64,000 nucleotides of DNA, taken from positions 1 through 64,000 of the forward strand of contig JBFYLO010000011.1 in assembly GCA_041305385.1 (NCBI GenBank), written 5' to 3'. Positions within the stretch are counted from its first letter, which is position 1. Every line of letters starts with the position of its first letter. Of the stretch, positions 50,814 through 60,168 are shown in pieces. A program made the translations under genes and the position numbers. The notes below the pieces were generated by a model. The model worked only from the letters and a program-made list of their open reading frames with translations. It was not told where the DNA came from and made no database searches. The stretch comes from JAKAKT01 sp041305385. Lineage in GTDB: Archaea; Micrarchaeota; Micrarchaeia; Burarchaeales; JAKAKT01.

Positions 50814-52007
50814 TTAGAACTCAGTGAGCCTTCTCTGCTTCAGCACAAAACTTTCCTCAATGTATTTTCTCATCGGGACCCGAAGGCGGGAGGCGATATC
50901 TGCTAACGCTTCCTCTCTTGTCCCGAACTTCTTCCCTCCATTCTCGAATGCCTTTCTGACAGTCTCCCTTATCACCCAGACCCCCATAGGAAGCATGTAT
51001 CCTTCGTAAATCTCCCTGAAAACCATAACCCTCGCCTGCCTTTTCATCCCCCCGAGCCCCTCGCAAACCCCAAACCGCGCAGCGTAATAGCCTCCCCCCT
51101 GCTTGTCCGCGTATTTCGTCCTCCCCGAATAGGGCTCCCTCTCTTCTATCACCTTGTAGGCATCCGCCCCCTGGGTCCACACCGTCCCAGGGGCCCAGGC
51201 CTCGAATCCCTCGTATTCCCAGGCCCCAGGCATCAGCAAAATTTCGAAGTGGTTGTGCAGGTATTCGTTGGAGAACACCATAAACTCGCCAAGTTCCCGG
51301 TGGTCCCGAATTTTCTCCATCAGCCCCTTTGCTAGCATGTCATCGGTTGCAGTGATTCCCCACCTGGTTGGCACGAGCTTCCTGTCAGCCGGCTTCCCGA
51401 GAATCCCTGCAGTCAGGAGCTTCATAAGGTAATAGTTTTCATAGCCTTTCGAGGAAAGCTCCCTAACCGCTTCATCCGCCTTCATCCCTTCCCCGACAAC
51501 CGAGTCGACTTTCCTCGGGATGTAGGGGTTATCAGCAACCCTCATCCTGTCGAGAGGCGCCACTGCGCCCATTGGCTGGAGGATTCCAGAGAAGCTCATG
51601 TTGAAGAACGGCTTCTTGGTGAACCTGACCTCCATGTCGACGCTTTTCAGCGACATCACTGCTTCCTGGGCCTCGAGAACGAGCCGCTCCCTGGTTTTCA
51701 CGTGCTGGGGCTTGCTGCCCCGCACGAGCATGGACCTCTGCCTTATCACTTCCCCGTACTCCAGTCCATACCAGTCCCTCGGGGTGTCGCTGTTGTCCCC
51801 CAGGGACACCATGGGCCCCCAGCTCACCACCGGGTAGTTGAAGTGACCAACGAAGACATTCGGAGGGGACGGGCCGAACACCTCCTGCTTCATCTCAGGC
51901 GCAGCTGAGAGCTGGTAGTTCAGTTTCTGGAGGTGCGGGCAGAACTCGAGGCCGCAGAGCCTCTTCGAACCCTTGCAGGTGACGCACATCGAGTAATCGG
52001 GCTTCAT
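50814..52007 (-). CDS. nre: DNA repair protein Nre
   Basis: 397 residues from ATG 52007. The zinc-binding N-terminus has MCVTCKGSKRLCGLEFCP, followed by the DUF650 and DUF651 regions (GPSPPNVFVGHFNYPVVSWG, FSNEYLHNHFEILLMPGAWE). The C-terminus ends QRRLTEF, a PIP-box type motif for binding PCNA. Nre proteins are archaeal and are linked with repair of DNA damage such as that from mitomycin C. The stop immediately follows the end of the convergent glycosyltransferase. It is divergent from the DUF63 gene over a 46-base AT-rich promoter. Confidence 0.92.
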   Translation of the reverse strand: MKPDYSMCVTCKGSKRLCGLEFCPHLQKLNYQLSAAPEMKQEVFGPSPPNVFVGHFNYPVVSWGPMVSLGDNSDTPRDWYGLEYGEVIRQRSMLVRGSKPQHVKTRERLVLEAQEAVMSLKSVDMEVRFTKKPFFNMSFSGILQPMGAVAPLDRMRVADNPYIPRKVDSVVGEGMKADEAVRELSSKGYENYYLMKLLTAGILGKPADRKLVPTRWGITATDDMLAKGLMEKIRDHRELGEFMVFSNEYLHNHFEILLMPGAWEYEGFEAWAPGTVWTQGADAYKVIEEREPYSGRTKYADKQGGGYYAARFGVCEGLGGMKRQARVMVFREIYEGYMLPMGVWVIRETVRKAFENGGKKFGTREEALADIASRLRVPMRKYIEESFVLKQRRLTEF

Positions 52008-52053
52008 CGTTTCCCCCAGTAGGTTTTTGTTATTAACTATAATATAATTTGGC

Positions 52054-52947
52054 ATGGGCTTTTTCGAGCAGTATTTCATCCAGCCGATTTGGGACAGGAC
52101 CGGCTACAACCCTGTGAACACAATCACCTACGGCATCATCGCGCTCCTCGCTGCCTATGGGATGTACCTGGTTCTCAAGAAGGAAAAAATCCACATCGAC
52201 CAGAAGTTCGTCCTCTCAATCATTCCGTTCATTCTCCTCGGCTCGACCATCCGCTCGGTTGTGGATGCCGTGGACAGGGGGGCGATGGGCGCCCACAGGG
52301 ATGCGCTGTTCGGCCTGCTCGGCGCAGTCCAGGATTCGCACATCTATGACTATGGTTACATCACAGTCACCCCAGGCATTTACGTGGTCATCGGGCTCCT
52401 CACCTTCTTCTCAGTCCTCATCGCCAACCGCCTGAAAAAGCCGATGCTCGCCCCTGTTTTCGGTTTAATTTTATGGATTCCACACATAGTGATTCTCCTG
52501 CCCATGATGGCCTACTGGGTTTACGGGCTTCTCGTGATGGCTCTCGCATTCCTGGGAGGGCTTGCCGGATATTTCTACCTCAAGCGGGCAGGAGTCAGGC
52601 CCTTTGCTTCTCTTGTAGTCTTCTCCCACGCATTCGACGGTGCCGCAACCTACATCACAATCAACATATGGAACAAGTTCGAGCCAGCATGCTTCAAGCT
52701 CGGGCACTGCTATGGGGAGCAGCACGTGGTCTCAGCAGGGCTCGGGGATTTCGGGAACATGCTGTTCGCCCCCATAGGCGGCTACTTCCTCTTCTTCCTC
52801 GTAAAGCTCCTCTTCTCCACTGTTGCAGCAGAGGTTACTGAGAAGGATGCGAAGGGGGAGGAGAGGGATTTCATCATCCTCCTGCTCATAATTTTCGGCC
52901 TCGCCCCAGGGGTTAGGGATATCCTCACATTAATGACAGGTGCCTGA
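52054..52947 (+). CDS. DUF63 family archaeal membrane protein
   Basis: 297 residues with about eight transmembrane helices and the DUF63 features IPFILLGSTIRSVVDA and FSHAFDGAATYITINIW. DUF63 proteins occur widely in archaea but their function is not established. TATAATATAATTT precedes the ATG at about 20 bases, so the transcript has a very short leader. The last codons overlap nothing, but TGA is followed at once by the dphB ATG, so the two genes form an operon. Confidence 0.85.
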   Translation: MGFFEQYFIQPIWDRTGYNPVNTITYGIIALLAAYGMYLVLKKEKIHIDQKFVLSIIPFILLGSTIRSVVDAVDRGAMGAHRDALFGLLGAVQDSHIYDYGYITVTPGIYVVIGLLTFFSVLIANRLKKPMLAPVFGLILWIPHIVILLPMMAYWVYGLLVMALAFLGGLAGYFYLKRAGVRPFASLVVFSHAFDGAATYITINIWNKFEPACFKLGHCYGEQHVVSAGLGDFGNMLFAPIGGYFLFFLVKLLFSTVAAEVTEKDAKGEERDFIILLLIIFGLAPGVRDILTLMTGA

Positions 52948-53694
52948 ATGTTGACTCTCATCGGAATTGGAATCTGGAACGAAAAGGACATTTCAGTCAG
53001 GGGGCTTGAGGAGCTGAAGAAGTGCGAATTGGCTTTCGCAGAGAGATACACCCATTTCGGGGATAAGGAGACAATAACAAAACTCGAGAACCTCGCGAAC
53101 AAAAAAATAAAAATTCTCTCGAGGGAGGAGGTTGAGGGGGAAGAGAGGATTCTCGAGAGAGCGAAAGACAGTTCCGTGGTTCTTCTTGTCGGCGGGGACC
53201 CGATGATTTCGACAACCCACATCTCACTAGTTCTTTCTGCCCGCAAGAAAGGAATCGAAACAAGAATCATCCACTCCTCCTCAATCTTCACTGCCGCAGT
53301 CGGGGAGAGCGGGCTGCAGATTTACAAGTTCGGGAAAACCGTTACTCTGCCCTTTTGGAGGGAGAATTACAAGCCCACCAGCACTTATGACGTAATCTCC
53401 CAGAACAAATCACTCGGCCTGCACACGATGGTCTTCCTGGACATTGCGGAAAAAATGATGGACGCGAAAGAGGCATTAGAGCTGCTCGCAAAAATGGAAA
53501 AATTAAAAAAAGGGAAAATCGCCAGGCCCCGGGATTCAGCCGTGGTTCTGAGCAGGATTGGAAGCGGGGAGCAGAAAATCAGTTTTGGAAAAATTGGAGA
53601 GCTTTTGAAGCAGGACTTGGGGAAGCCTCCGTTCATATTAATTTTCCCCGGGAAGCTCCATTTCCTGGAGGAAGAGGGACTGCATGCTTTTTAA
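52948..53694 (+). CDS. dphB: Diphthine synthase
   Basis: S-adenosylmethionine-dependent methyltransferase of diphthamide biosynthesis on EF2. 248 residues. The N-terminus MLTLIGIGIWNEKDISVRGL and the SAM site SSVVLLVGGDPMISTTHISL match the tetrapyrrole-methylase fold of DphB; SIFTAAVGESGLQIYKFGKT is also typical. Start ATG adjoins the DUF63 stop. Other diphthamide genes are not in the window. Confidence 0.93.
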   Translation: MLTLIGIGIWNEKDISVRGLEELKKCELAFAERYTHFGDKETITKLENLANKKIKILSREEVEGEERILERAKDSSVVLLVGGDPMISTTHISLVLSARKKGIETRIIHSSSIFTAAVGESGLQIYKFGKTVTLPFWRENYKPTSTYDVISQNKSLGLHTMVFLDIAEKMMDAKEALELLAKMEKLKKGKIARPRDSAVVLSRIGSGEQKISFGKIGELLKQDLGKPPFILIFPGKLHFLEEEGLHAF

Positions 53695-53738
53695 AGCCTA
53701 AAACGCATAATACATTACTTATTCTCAGAGGTGTTTAT

Positions 53739-54254
53739 GTGGGAGAAAACAAGATAAGAATAGCAATAGTGGACCCTTTTAATGTCGCTCCGCCTGAACT
53801 TAGGGCAATTCTTGACGACTCCGGAAAGTTCGAAATAACGCACACATACCCTACAAATACCCACTCCCACCTAGTCGATTTGGCAATTGCAGTTGTCCCA
53901 AAAGGGAAAACAACCGCAGACATTGGCTATAGGAGGCAGATGCAAAATTTATCGCACAGGTTTTCTGACTCTGGAGTCTCTGTGCTGTTTGTGGCAAGCA
54001 CAAAACTTGCAACAGGCCTTTCCTTGGCTCCGTTCATCACCCCAGAAGAAATTCAGTCCAAACCGAATGATTTTTTGGCTATGGTCGAGGGCCTAATCAA
54101 AAAGAAAGAGACCGGCGGGATGAGCGGGGGTTCGCTCGATAAAGACCCAAGCACAAGACATTTCATGAGGGGCCTAAATCAAGACCCATCCTGCGGGAGG
54201 CATCTGAAAACCCAACCCCATGGCCCGCCGAAGTGGCTCAAACAGAGATGGTAG
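53739..54254 (+). CDS. Unknown protein with receiver-like N-terminus
   Basis: 171 residues from GTG 53739 (GAGGTG overlapping). The N-terminal 110 residues alternate strands and helices (RIAIVDPFNVAPPELRAILD, VDLAIAVVPKG, SVLFVASTK), like a response-regulator receiver, but the phospho-acceptor Asp pair is not evident, so it would be a pseudo-receiver. The C-terminal 50 residues are Gly/His/Pro rich and probably disordered. Partners are unknown. It is 44 bases after dphB. Confidence 0.5.
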   Translation: MGENKIRIAIVDPFNVAPPELRAILDDSGKFEITHTYPTNTHSHLVDLAIAVVPKGKTTADIGYRRQMQNLSHRFSDSGVSVLFVASTKLATGLSLAPFITPEEIQSKPNDFLAMVEGLIKKKETGGMSGGSLDKDPSTRHFMRGLNQDPSCGRHLKTQPHGPPKWLKQRW

Positions 54255-54342
54255 TCCAGAAAGGGAACGGTCTAAGGAGTGGTTATGCGACTGATAACAT
54301 GCCGGAAGCCAACATCCGCGCAGGAGGATGACCATCTTTTAA

Positions 54343-54804
54343 TTATTTTTTTCTCGGGGTCGCCTTGAGCTTCTGCGCCCTTTCCGACTTTTTCTCGAGC
54401 GAGTCCTTGAGCTCAACGAGCAAATCCTCATCTGGCTTGGAAAGTGCCGCCTCCATCCTCGCGAGGGCATTGGCGGAAATCTTGTCCTTGAGGAGCGACT
54501 CGAGGGTTTCCAAATCCTTCTCGCTGAACGGAGCCTTTCCAGCCTTAACATTCTCGTAGGCCTTCTCAAGAATCGCGATTATCTCATCCATGTCATCAGG
54601 GGGAATGCCCGCCAGGTCCAGGACCGTTGCGATTCCCTGGGCGAGGACCTCGTCCCTCTCCTCGGCTTCGGATATTATCTGCTCGAGCTTCCTTGTTTCG
54701 GAAGGCGAGAACTCCGCGCCCTTTGCAGCTGCCATTACTTTTGAGCAGAACTGGCTCCGCTTTCTTTTGCTGTCCGAAGTTTTTGAGATTTCCATTTTCT
54801 GCAT
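54343..54804 (-). CDS. Helical acidic/basic unknown protein
   Basis: 153 residues, all helical: three or four helices rich in Glu, Lys, Leu and Ala, for example AILEKAYENVKAG and LLVELKDSLEKKSERAQ, with a basic tail KATPRKK. No family recognised. The start is ATG 54804 or the ATG three codons later. A CTTTAAAC box lies about 24 bases before it. The 88-base gap after the preceding gene contains GGTTATGCGACTGATAACA, a small imperfect hairpin of no clear role. Confidence 0.55.
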   Translation of the reverse strand: MQKMEISKTSDSKRKRSQFCSKVMAAAKGAEFSPSETRKLEQIISEAEERDEVLAQGIATVLDLAGIPPDDMDEIIAILEKAYENVKAGKAPFSEKDLETLESLLKDKISANALARMEAALSKPDEDLLVELKDSLEKKSERAQKLKATPRKK

Positions 54805-54859
54805 CCGAATACCCAACAGTTTAAAGCATTGCTATTAAATAAATACTTTCGGTGTTTTA

Positions 54860-55639
54860 ATGCGCGGGGGAAAGGCCAGGAAAAGAAGGCAGGCGAAGCA
54901 GGAGCAGGCCCCCCCAGGGAAATTTCTCAGGGATGCGTTCATCCCCAATTTTTCAGGCTCGAAATGGCTTATGCTCGCGATACTCGTGGCCACGGGCCTG
55001 TTCCTAACCTACTTCATCACGCGGCCAATCCCCCCTCCAATCGTCGTCTCCTACGCAGACCCCCTCGTGCCTCTCACAGGGCTGAAGATGGTCTCCGGCG
55101 AAAACTACGTTTATTCCTGGTCAGACCCGCAGCTCGGGGAAGTTCGCATTGAGAATAAGGTCGGGAACCTGGCGGGTGAATGCCTGCTGGTTACCACCGA
55201 GTCAAACAACGCCACAATCCCTTTCTGCCTGGATGGGAAGACCGGGGAGCCGATTGACCCCTCGAGGCAGGGCCAGACCCTGAACGTCAGCCCGCAGTTT
55301 TTCCAGTCCTGGATGCTTGCCCTCACCGATGGCTGGACCTGGAGGGCGAGCGTGAACACGACTGTCGAATGGCTCGGCTCATCCGAGACCATCGAGTCGG
55401 CTTCGAACTACCGGGTCGCAGCGAGAGGCACAGTCAAGGGGAGGGAGGCCTTCAAGGTGCTCATTGAGACTTCAATGGCCAGAATCAGCAATGAGAAGAG
55501 GTATCCATCGGAAACTGCGACCCAGGTCGTCTGGGTGGATGCAGAAAAAAGGGTCCTTCTCTATGCAGGCTCCGAGGAGGGTCACCTCGAGCTGATGGAG
55601 GCGCCATTCAAAGTCGAGCCCTACTCAGAGCCGAAATAA
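54860..55639 (+). CDS. Membrane-anchored exported protein, unknown
   Basis: 259 residues. A very basic cytoplasmic head (RGGKARKRRQAKQE) and one transmembrane helix (about 37-54, WLMLAILVATGLFLTYF) are followed by an exported beta-rich domain with VNTTVEWLG and NNATIPF sequons. The C-terminal part YRVAARGTVKGREAFKVLIE resembles part of the lipoprotein at 46771-47487. Type II orientation. The gene shares an AT-rich promoter gap with the divergent helical gene. Confidence 0.65.
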   Translation: MRGGKARKRRQAKQEQAPPGKFLRDAFIPNFSGSKWLMLAILVATGLFLTYFITRPIPPPIVVSYADPLVPLTGLKMVSGENYVYSWSDPQLGEVRIENKVGNLAGECLLVTTESNNATIPFCLDGKTGEPIDPSRQGQTLNVSPQFFQSWMLALTDGWTWRASVNTTVEWLGSSETIESASNYRVAARGTVKGREAFKVLIETSMARISNEKRYPSETATQVVWVDAEKRVLLYAGSEEGHLELMEAPFKVEPYSEPK

Positions 55640-55642
55640 CTG

Positions 55643-56611
55643 CTAAAGATTGAGTAGCCCAATCCTCTTCGCATAGCCAACCACTTCATCGTATTCCTCC
55701 TTCCTCAGCGTTCTCCCCATCTCCCCTTTCGCTTTGTACTCCGGCTTGTACTGGTCCATTATGTTGACCCTGGTCCCCGGGCCGAGGTTCTTCCTTATCC
55801 ACTTGAGAATGGGCTTCGAGCAGCACTCGGCGTGCCCGGGCAGGAGGAGGTGGCGGATGAGGAGGTCGGAGCTCTTCGAGGCGAGCAGGTGGTTTCTCGA
55901 GACGACCTCAAAATAATTTTCAGCTCCTGAGAACCTCTCAGCGCACCCGTCATTCCCATACTTGAAATCGCCCAGGAAAAGGTCCACAACTCCGTCGAGC
56001 AGCCTCATCGATTCCTCGCTCATGTACATGTTCGAGTTCCAGACGACTGGCAAATCCGCCTCCAGCAAAAGGAGGGAATTGAGTATGTTGTGGAGATTAG
56101 GCGTTGGTTCGCCCCCCACAAAGTTCACGTTTCTTATCCCGTTCCTCATCCCGCTTACCCAGGCTGCAATCATCTGCGGGGTCCATAGGTACCCGCCCTT
56201 CGGGTCCTGGCTTATCTCCCAGTTCTGGCAGAAGCAGCATTCGAAGTTGCAGCCGGAGAAGAATATGGTTCCCGAGGGCACGAGTTCCGCCTCCTCCCCA
56301 AGGTGGACGAAGGCCGACGAGACGAAGGAATCCTTCCCAACCCTGCAGAAGCCAAGCTTCTTTCTCCTGTCGACCTTGCACCTTCGCTCGCAGAAGATGC
56401 AGGATTCGAGAATCTTTTCCGAGATGTAGGACTTCAGGCCGAGAAGAGAGAATTCGCCATCGCTTTTCCCCTCGAGAGCTTTCTCGTGCTTTTTCCACGC
56501 ATCCTCGAGGTTTCTGGGCTTTTCAGCATGCGTTCTCTTTGCAATGAGATACTTCGGCTTCGCCTTCCCTTCGAGAATTGAAAAATATCTTTTCAGCGGC
56601 GAGGATTTCAT
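55643..56611 (-). CDS. Radical SAM protein of the PflA-like COG1313 type
   Basis: 322 residues. The cluster motif is FFSGCNFECCFCQNWEISQD, followed by VNFVGGEPTPNLHNIL. An extra Cys group precedes it (ESCIFCERRCKVDRRKKLGF), typical of this uncharacterised activating-enzyme-like family. It probably installs or activates a radical in an unidentified partner. Stop codon and the convergent membrane gene are three bases apart. The 184-base gap upstream is AT-rich with no gene. Confidence 0.85.
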   Translation of the reverse strand: MKSSPLKRYFSILEGKAKPKYLIAKRTHAEKPRNLEDAWKKHEKALEGKSDGEFSLLGLKSYISEKILESCIFCERRCKVDRRKKLGFCRVGKDSFVSSAFVHLGEEAELVPSGTIFFSGCNFECCFCQNWEISQDPKGGYLWTPQMIAAWVSGMRNGIRNVNFVGGEPTPNLHNILNSLLLLEADLPVVWNSNMYMSEESMRLLDGVVDLFLGDFKYGNDGCAERFSGAENYFEVVSRNHLLASKSSDLLIRHLLLPGHAECCSKPILKWIRKNLGPGTRVNIMDQYKPEYKAKGEMGRTLRKEEYDEVVGYAKRIGLLNL

Positions 56612-56735
56612 CTTATCTCACTTTCGAGTAAACGGTCCCGATAATTTTTCTAAGAGCGCGCGGCCCTTCATCCTCGAAATAATATGAAATGAAAATCTTT
56701 CCAGAATACATTTAACCCCGAAAACCAGCACCAGA

Positions 56736-56764
56736 AAAATGAAAATGTACGTAAATTTCATTTT
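56736..56764 (-). terminator. AT-rich inverted repeat, possible terminator
   Basis: AAAATGAAA and TTTCATTTT form nine-base arms around an 11-base loop, about 35 bases past the stop of the membrane protein at 56796-57527. On the minus strand the second arm runs into more T residues. No other feature is seen in the remaining 184-base gap. Confidence 0.35.
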
Positions 56765-56795
56765 CGCACCGGTTCACTATCTTAATTTAAACTAT

Positions 56796-57527
56796 TTAAT
56801 AGGGTGTCTGAGCTCTGACCGTCACCGTTCCTACTATAGTCCTTATGTTTGCGCTTCCTTCATCAGCAAAGTAGTACCTGACGTACAGCTTACCGTTGTA
56901 TTGTTGACCGGAGGCGAGGTTGCCACCAATAACTATGCTGTCTCCATTCGCGTCAGTGCACAATAATGGGTCATTGGGCGAGAAAGCCTGACCCATTGAA
57001 GCTGAAATGTCTTGAGCTTCAAAATCCGTTGGGCCGATTTCCTGGGTGCATTTCATGCCTACGAAATGAATGGTCTTCTGCAACCCATTAACTAGAGTTA
57101 CGTTCAAGGTTCCATCAGTGGACAAATACGTCTTCTGGCAGTTTATTCCTGCAGGCATCATGCAGATTTCTGGGCTGCCAGGATAGCACTCGCTCGTATA
57201 CGAAAGCAAAACAATCAAACAGGATATCCCCAATAAATTGAATAATAGCACCGATATTCCCCCCCAAACCCACTTCTTTTTATCTATCTGCTTTCTGGTA
57301 ATAAACCAAAACACCAAAGCAAAAAGAGAAATAACGACCGAAAAACCGAAATACGGCAATTCTACATGGTGTGCGCAATCGTCTATCAATAAGAAAAAAA
57401 TGTTATACGTCAGAGCGAGAACAAGCAGGGCGAGAGAGATTTTGGACAGGTTCTGCGGCAGTCTCATGTGTGTTTTTTGTTCTGAAGAAGTTCTTATCTT
57501 TTTCGTTCGAAATGATTTGGTTCTCAC
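56796..57527 (-). CDS. Three-helix membrane protein with exported C-terminal domain
   Basis: 243 residues from GTG 57527, which overlaps the htpX stop (GTGA); ATG 57467 is an alternative that removes a 20-residue basic head. TM segments lie at about 30-48, 60-78 and 88-108, then an exported domain with several Cys (SECYPGSPEICMMPAGINCQ) that is probably disulfide-bonded and beta-rich (ANIRTIVGTVTVRAQ). Function unknown. It is the last gene of the operon with htpX and rpoK. Confidence 0.6.
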   Translation of the reverse strand: MRTKSFRTKKIRTSSEQKTHMRLPQNLSKISLALLVLALTYNIFFLLIDDCAHHVELPYFGFSVVISLFALVFWFITRKQIDKKKWVWGGISVLLFNLLGISCLIVLLSYTSECYPGSPEICMMPAGINCQKTYLSTDGTLNVTLVNGLQKTIHFVGMKCTQEIGPTDFEAQDISASMGQAFSPNDPLLCTDANGDSIVIGGNLASGQQYNGKLYVRYYFADEGSANIRTIVGTVTVRAQTPY

Positions 57528-58435
57528 ATCGACCTCAACCGCTTTATCCTGTCCTCTATCGGCGGATGAGTCGAAAACAGCCCCGAGAGCAGCTTTCCCT
57601 TCAATGGGTTTGAGATGTAGAGTGGGGCGGTCGCATCGGTCGCGTGCTGAAGCTGGTGGTTGTCCTTCGAGATTTTCTCCAGGGCACTGGCGAGCCCGTC
57701 AGGATATCTCGTAAGCAGCGCCCCGCTCGCATCCGCCAGGTATTCCCTGTTCCTAGAGAGCGCAAGCCTTACAAGCTGGGCAAATATCGGGGCCAATATC
57801 GCTAGGACAAGCGAGATGAGCACTATCACCCCGGCTCCCCCGCCTTTCCTCCCCCCGCCTCCCCCTATGTTCCCCCTCAGGCCGATTCTGAGCATGAAGT
57901 CGCTGATGAGGGCTATGAACCCGACCATAACAACGGCGAAAGTCGCGAGCCTTATGTCGTAGTTCTTTATGTGCGCCATCTCGTGGCCTATCACTCCTTC
58001 GAGCTCGTACCTGCCCACGATGTTCAGGAGCCCGGTGGTGACTGCAATCGCCGAGTGCTTGGGGTCCCTCCCAGTGGCAAAGGCATTGGGGGCGGGGTCC
58101 TCAATCACATAGACCTTCGGCATGGGGATGCCGGCTGCTATGGAAAGCCCCTCGACTGTGTTGTAGAGGTGCGGGAATTCGCTCTTCTCAGCAGGCCTTG
58201 CCCCGGATATGGAAAGGACGAGCTTGTCGCTGTAGTAATAGCTGAATATGGACGAGGCAATGGCAACAATCATGAGGACCGGGAAAAGCGCGAACCCGAG
58301 CCCCCCCATATCCCAGAAAATACCGAGTGCCTCGGCGAATATGAAGGCGGTGAAAAGCACGAAAATGATGAAGAATGCGATTATGGCCATCGATTTCCTT
58401 TTGTTCCAAGTTATCTCGTCGTAGAGAAGGGCCAA
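57524..58435 (-). CDS. htpX: HtpX-family membrane zinc metalloprotease
   Basis: 303 residues. Zinc motif VIGHEMAHIKNYD (HExxH) in a cytosolic-facing domain with two N-terminal transmembrane helices and two later ones. Also typical are YVIEDPAPNAFATGRDPKHS and SRNREYLADASGAL, the third ligand region. Degrades damaged membrane proteins. TTG start with GAGGTTG upstream. It lies downstream of lemA, a frequent pairing in prokaryotes. Confidence 0.95.
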   Translation of the reverse strand: MALLYDEITWNKRKSMAIIAFFIIFVLFTAFIFAEALGIFWDMGGLGFALFPVLMIVAIASSIFSYYYSDKLVLSISGARPAEKSEFPHLYNTVEGLSIAAGIPMPKVYVIEDPAPNAFATGRDPKHSAIAVTTGLLNIVGRYELEGVIGHEMAHIKNYDIRLATFAVVMVGFIALISDFMLRIGLRGNIGGGGGRKGGGAGVIVLISLVLAILAPIFAQLVRLALSRNREYLADASGALLTRYPDGLASALEKISKDNHQLQHATDATAPLYISNPLKGKLLSGLFSTHPPIEDRIKRLRSM

Positions 58436-58472
58436 GCAAACAACCTCGCTCGTTTTATGTCATTTTGAATTA

Positions 58473-60158
58473 TTAACTTTTCTGAGCTGGGGGCTCCCAG
58501 ACTTCGTAGCCTGCCTCGAGAGCCCTGGCGGGGTCCCTGACATAAACTACAGTGAAGTTGCTCGAATGCTTGTTTTCAAGCATGCACTCAAAATCCGTCG
58601 GGTTATAACACGTGGGGCAGGAGAGTTTTAGCCGTCCGTATCCCCTAGTTATGTTGACTAAGTTGAGCGCCCCGGAATCTGAACCTAAATAAGTTATCAC
58701 CACATAGTCTGTCTTTAATTCCGGGTCTCTGAACTCCCCACAGGATACGTTCGACCAGCTATGGCAAAAGTAGGTTTTCAACCCAGTGTAGTGCATAAGG
58801 GGGACCTCAACATTGTTCATCTTTACGGTCTCGGCATTACTCCTCTTCATACGGTTTATCGGTTCAATAAAACAACTGTACAAAAGCTTGGGTGGCTCGT
58901 TCACGATTCTAAAATAATTCGGTATTGTCTGGCCGGGGTCATATCCTATGTGAAAGAGGTATAAGGTTTTTTCGTTGAAGAGCCCATAGCATGACCACAG
59001 CAAGGGAGTCTTGATAAGCACATTCTGTTCAAAAATAATCGCAGGCGGAAAAAAGAAGACGCATGATACCAGGTATCCCACCATTACTTGGGAAAGCAGA
59101 GGTAACCTCCTGTGCAGGAACTCGATTAGTCCCGCACTAATGAAATACGCCAGGGGCATGAGCGGGGCAATGAACCTCAACGCCCAGTAATCAACAAACG
59201 ACAAAGCCACGATGCTAAAAACAAAAAGCAAAACAATTAAACTGAAAAATGGGTCTGCTTTTAAGGGTTGCTTCTTCAGGAGAGCAACGAAAAACGCAAT
59301 CAGCAACAGCGGGTAAAAAAGGAACTGCCCCAGGTTTCCGACATAGCCCAAAACGTTCAAAACAAATGCATCTTGGCCTGCAGACGATTTCCCGGCTTTT
59401 TCCCACATCTTAACATAGGCTAGCCACGGGGCAGTAAGAAGCAAGAACGAAATTCCCAGCACAGCAATCCAGGCAATCGTCTGCCTCCTGCGCTCAGGGG
59501 CCTCGAAAACCAGATAATGGATGCAAAATGCCCCGAAAACTGCAACTGAAAGCACGAAGTTTGAGGAGTGGAAGAGAGCGGCGTTTGATAGAACGAACAG
59601 GGCGCCCATCGCAAGAGTTCTTTTTTCCCTCAGTTTCAAATAACTGTAAAAGGCGATTCCAAACAAAAGGCAAGTGAGCGAATAATACCTCCCTTGTCTA
59701 AACAGCGCAAGCATCGGGACTGATGTGGCCATCAGGAAAAGAAAAAAAAGGCGCGGCCAAAGAGACAGCCTGTCCTTCAATAAACAATACCACAAAACAA
59801 CTGATAGAACGCCGAACAATGCAAACGGCGCCCTCGCAGAGAAGTTGCTCTCCCCCAGAACCTTGAAGGAGAATGCAGTTATGTAATACGGGAACCAGGT
59901 GTGTTGCGTGTGGATGAAATCTTCATTATAATCGGCGTCATTCATCCATTTAGCCCCTATAGTCACCAAGTTTTTTCCGTCATAAACCAAGGGCAGGCCA
60001 GTCCTAAGGATGTTCTTTGCAATCATTGCGCTCTCGGCTTCATCCCACCAAAGGTATTCCGCGCCCAAATTCCAGAATAGGAGAATAAAGAATATGAAAA
60101 ACATTGCAGCTGCTGCGAGATTTTCTAGGTTTAAGGCGACTTTTGGCAAAGGTCGCAT
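58473..60158 (-). CDS. PMT/ArnT-like membrane glycosyltransferase
   Basis: 561 residues, about eleven transmembrane helices in the N-terminal 400 residues and an exported C-terminal domain. The first loop carries WWDEAESAMIAKNILRTGLP, with the acidic pair expected of GT39/GT83 enzymes that use polyprenyl-phosphate sugars. AALFRQGRYYSLTCLLFG-like sequence follows. ATG 60158 after GGTGAG is preferred to the TTG inside lemA. Probably glycosylates lipids or proteins outside the membrane. It lies between lemA and htpX. Confidence 0.83.
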   Translation of the reverse strand: MRPLPKVALNLENLAAAAMFFIFFILLFWNLGAEYLWWDEAESAMIAKNILRTGLPLVYDGKNLVTIGAKWMNDADYNEDFIHTQHTWFPYYITAFSFKVLGESNFSARAPFALFGVLSVVLWYCLLKDRLSLWPRLFFLFLMATSVPMLALFRQGRYYSLTCLLFGIAFYSYLKLREKRTLAMGALFVLSNAALFHSSNFVLSVAVFGAFCIHYLVFEAPERRRQTIAWIAVLGISFLLLTAPWLAYVKMWEKAGKSSAGQDAFVLNVLGYVGNLGQFLFYPLLLIAFFVALLKKQPLKADPFFSLIVLLFVFSIVALSFVDYWALRFIAPLMPLAYFISAGLIEFLHRRLPLLSQVMVGYLVSCVFFFPPAIIFEQNVLIKTPLLWSCYGLFNEKTLYLFHIGYDPGQTIPNYFRIVNEPPKLLYSCFIEPINRMKRSNAETVKMNNVEVPLMHYTGLKTYFCHSWSNVSCGEFRDPELKTDYVVITYLGSDSGALNLVNITRGYGRLKLSCPTCYNPTDFECMLENKHSSNFTVVYVRDPARALEAGYEVWEPPAQKS

Positions 60159-60168
60159 CTCACCACTT

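Noticed and set aside
54255..54342. 27-codon ORF starting near 54286 after GGAGTGG
   Set aside because: It runs deep into the convergent helical gene and has no protein-like character; more likely chance.
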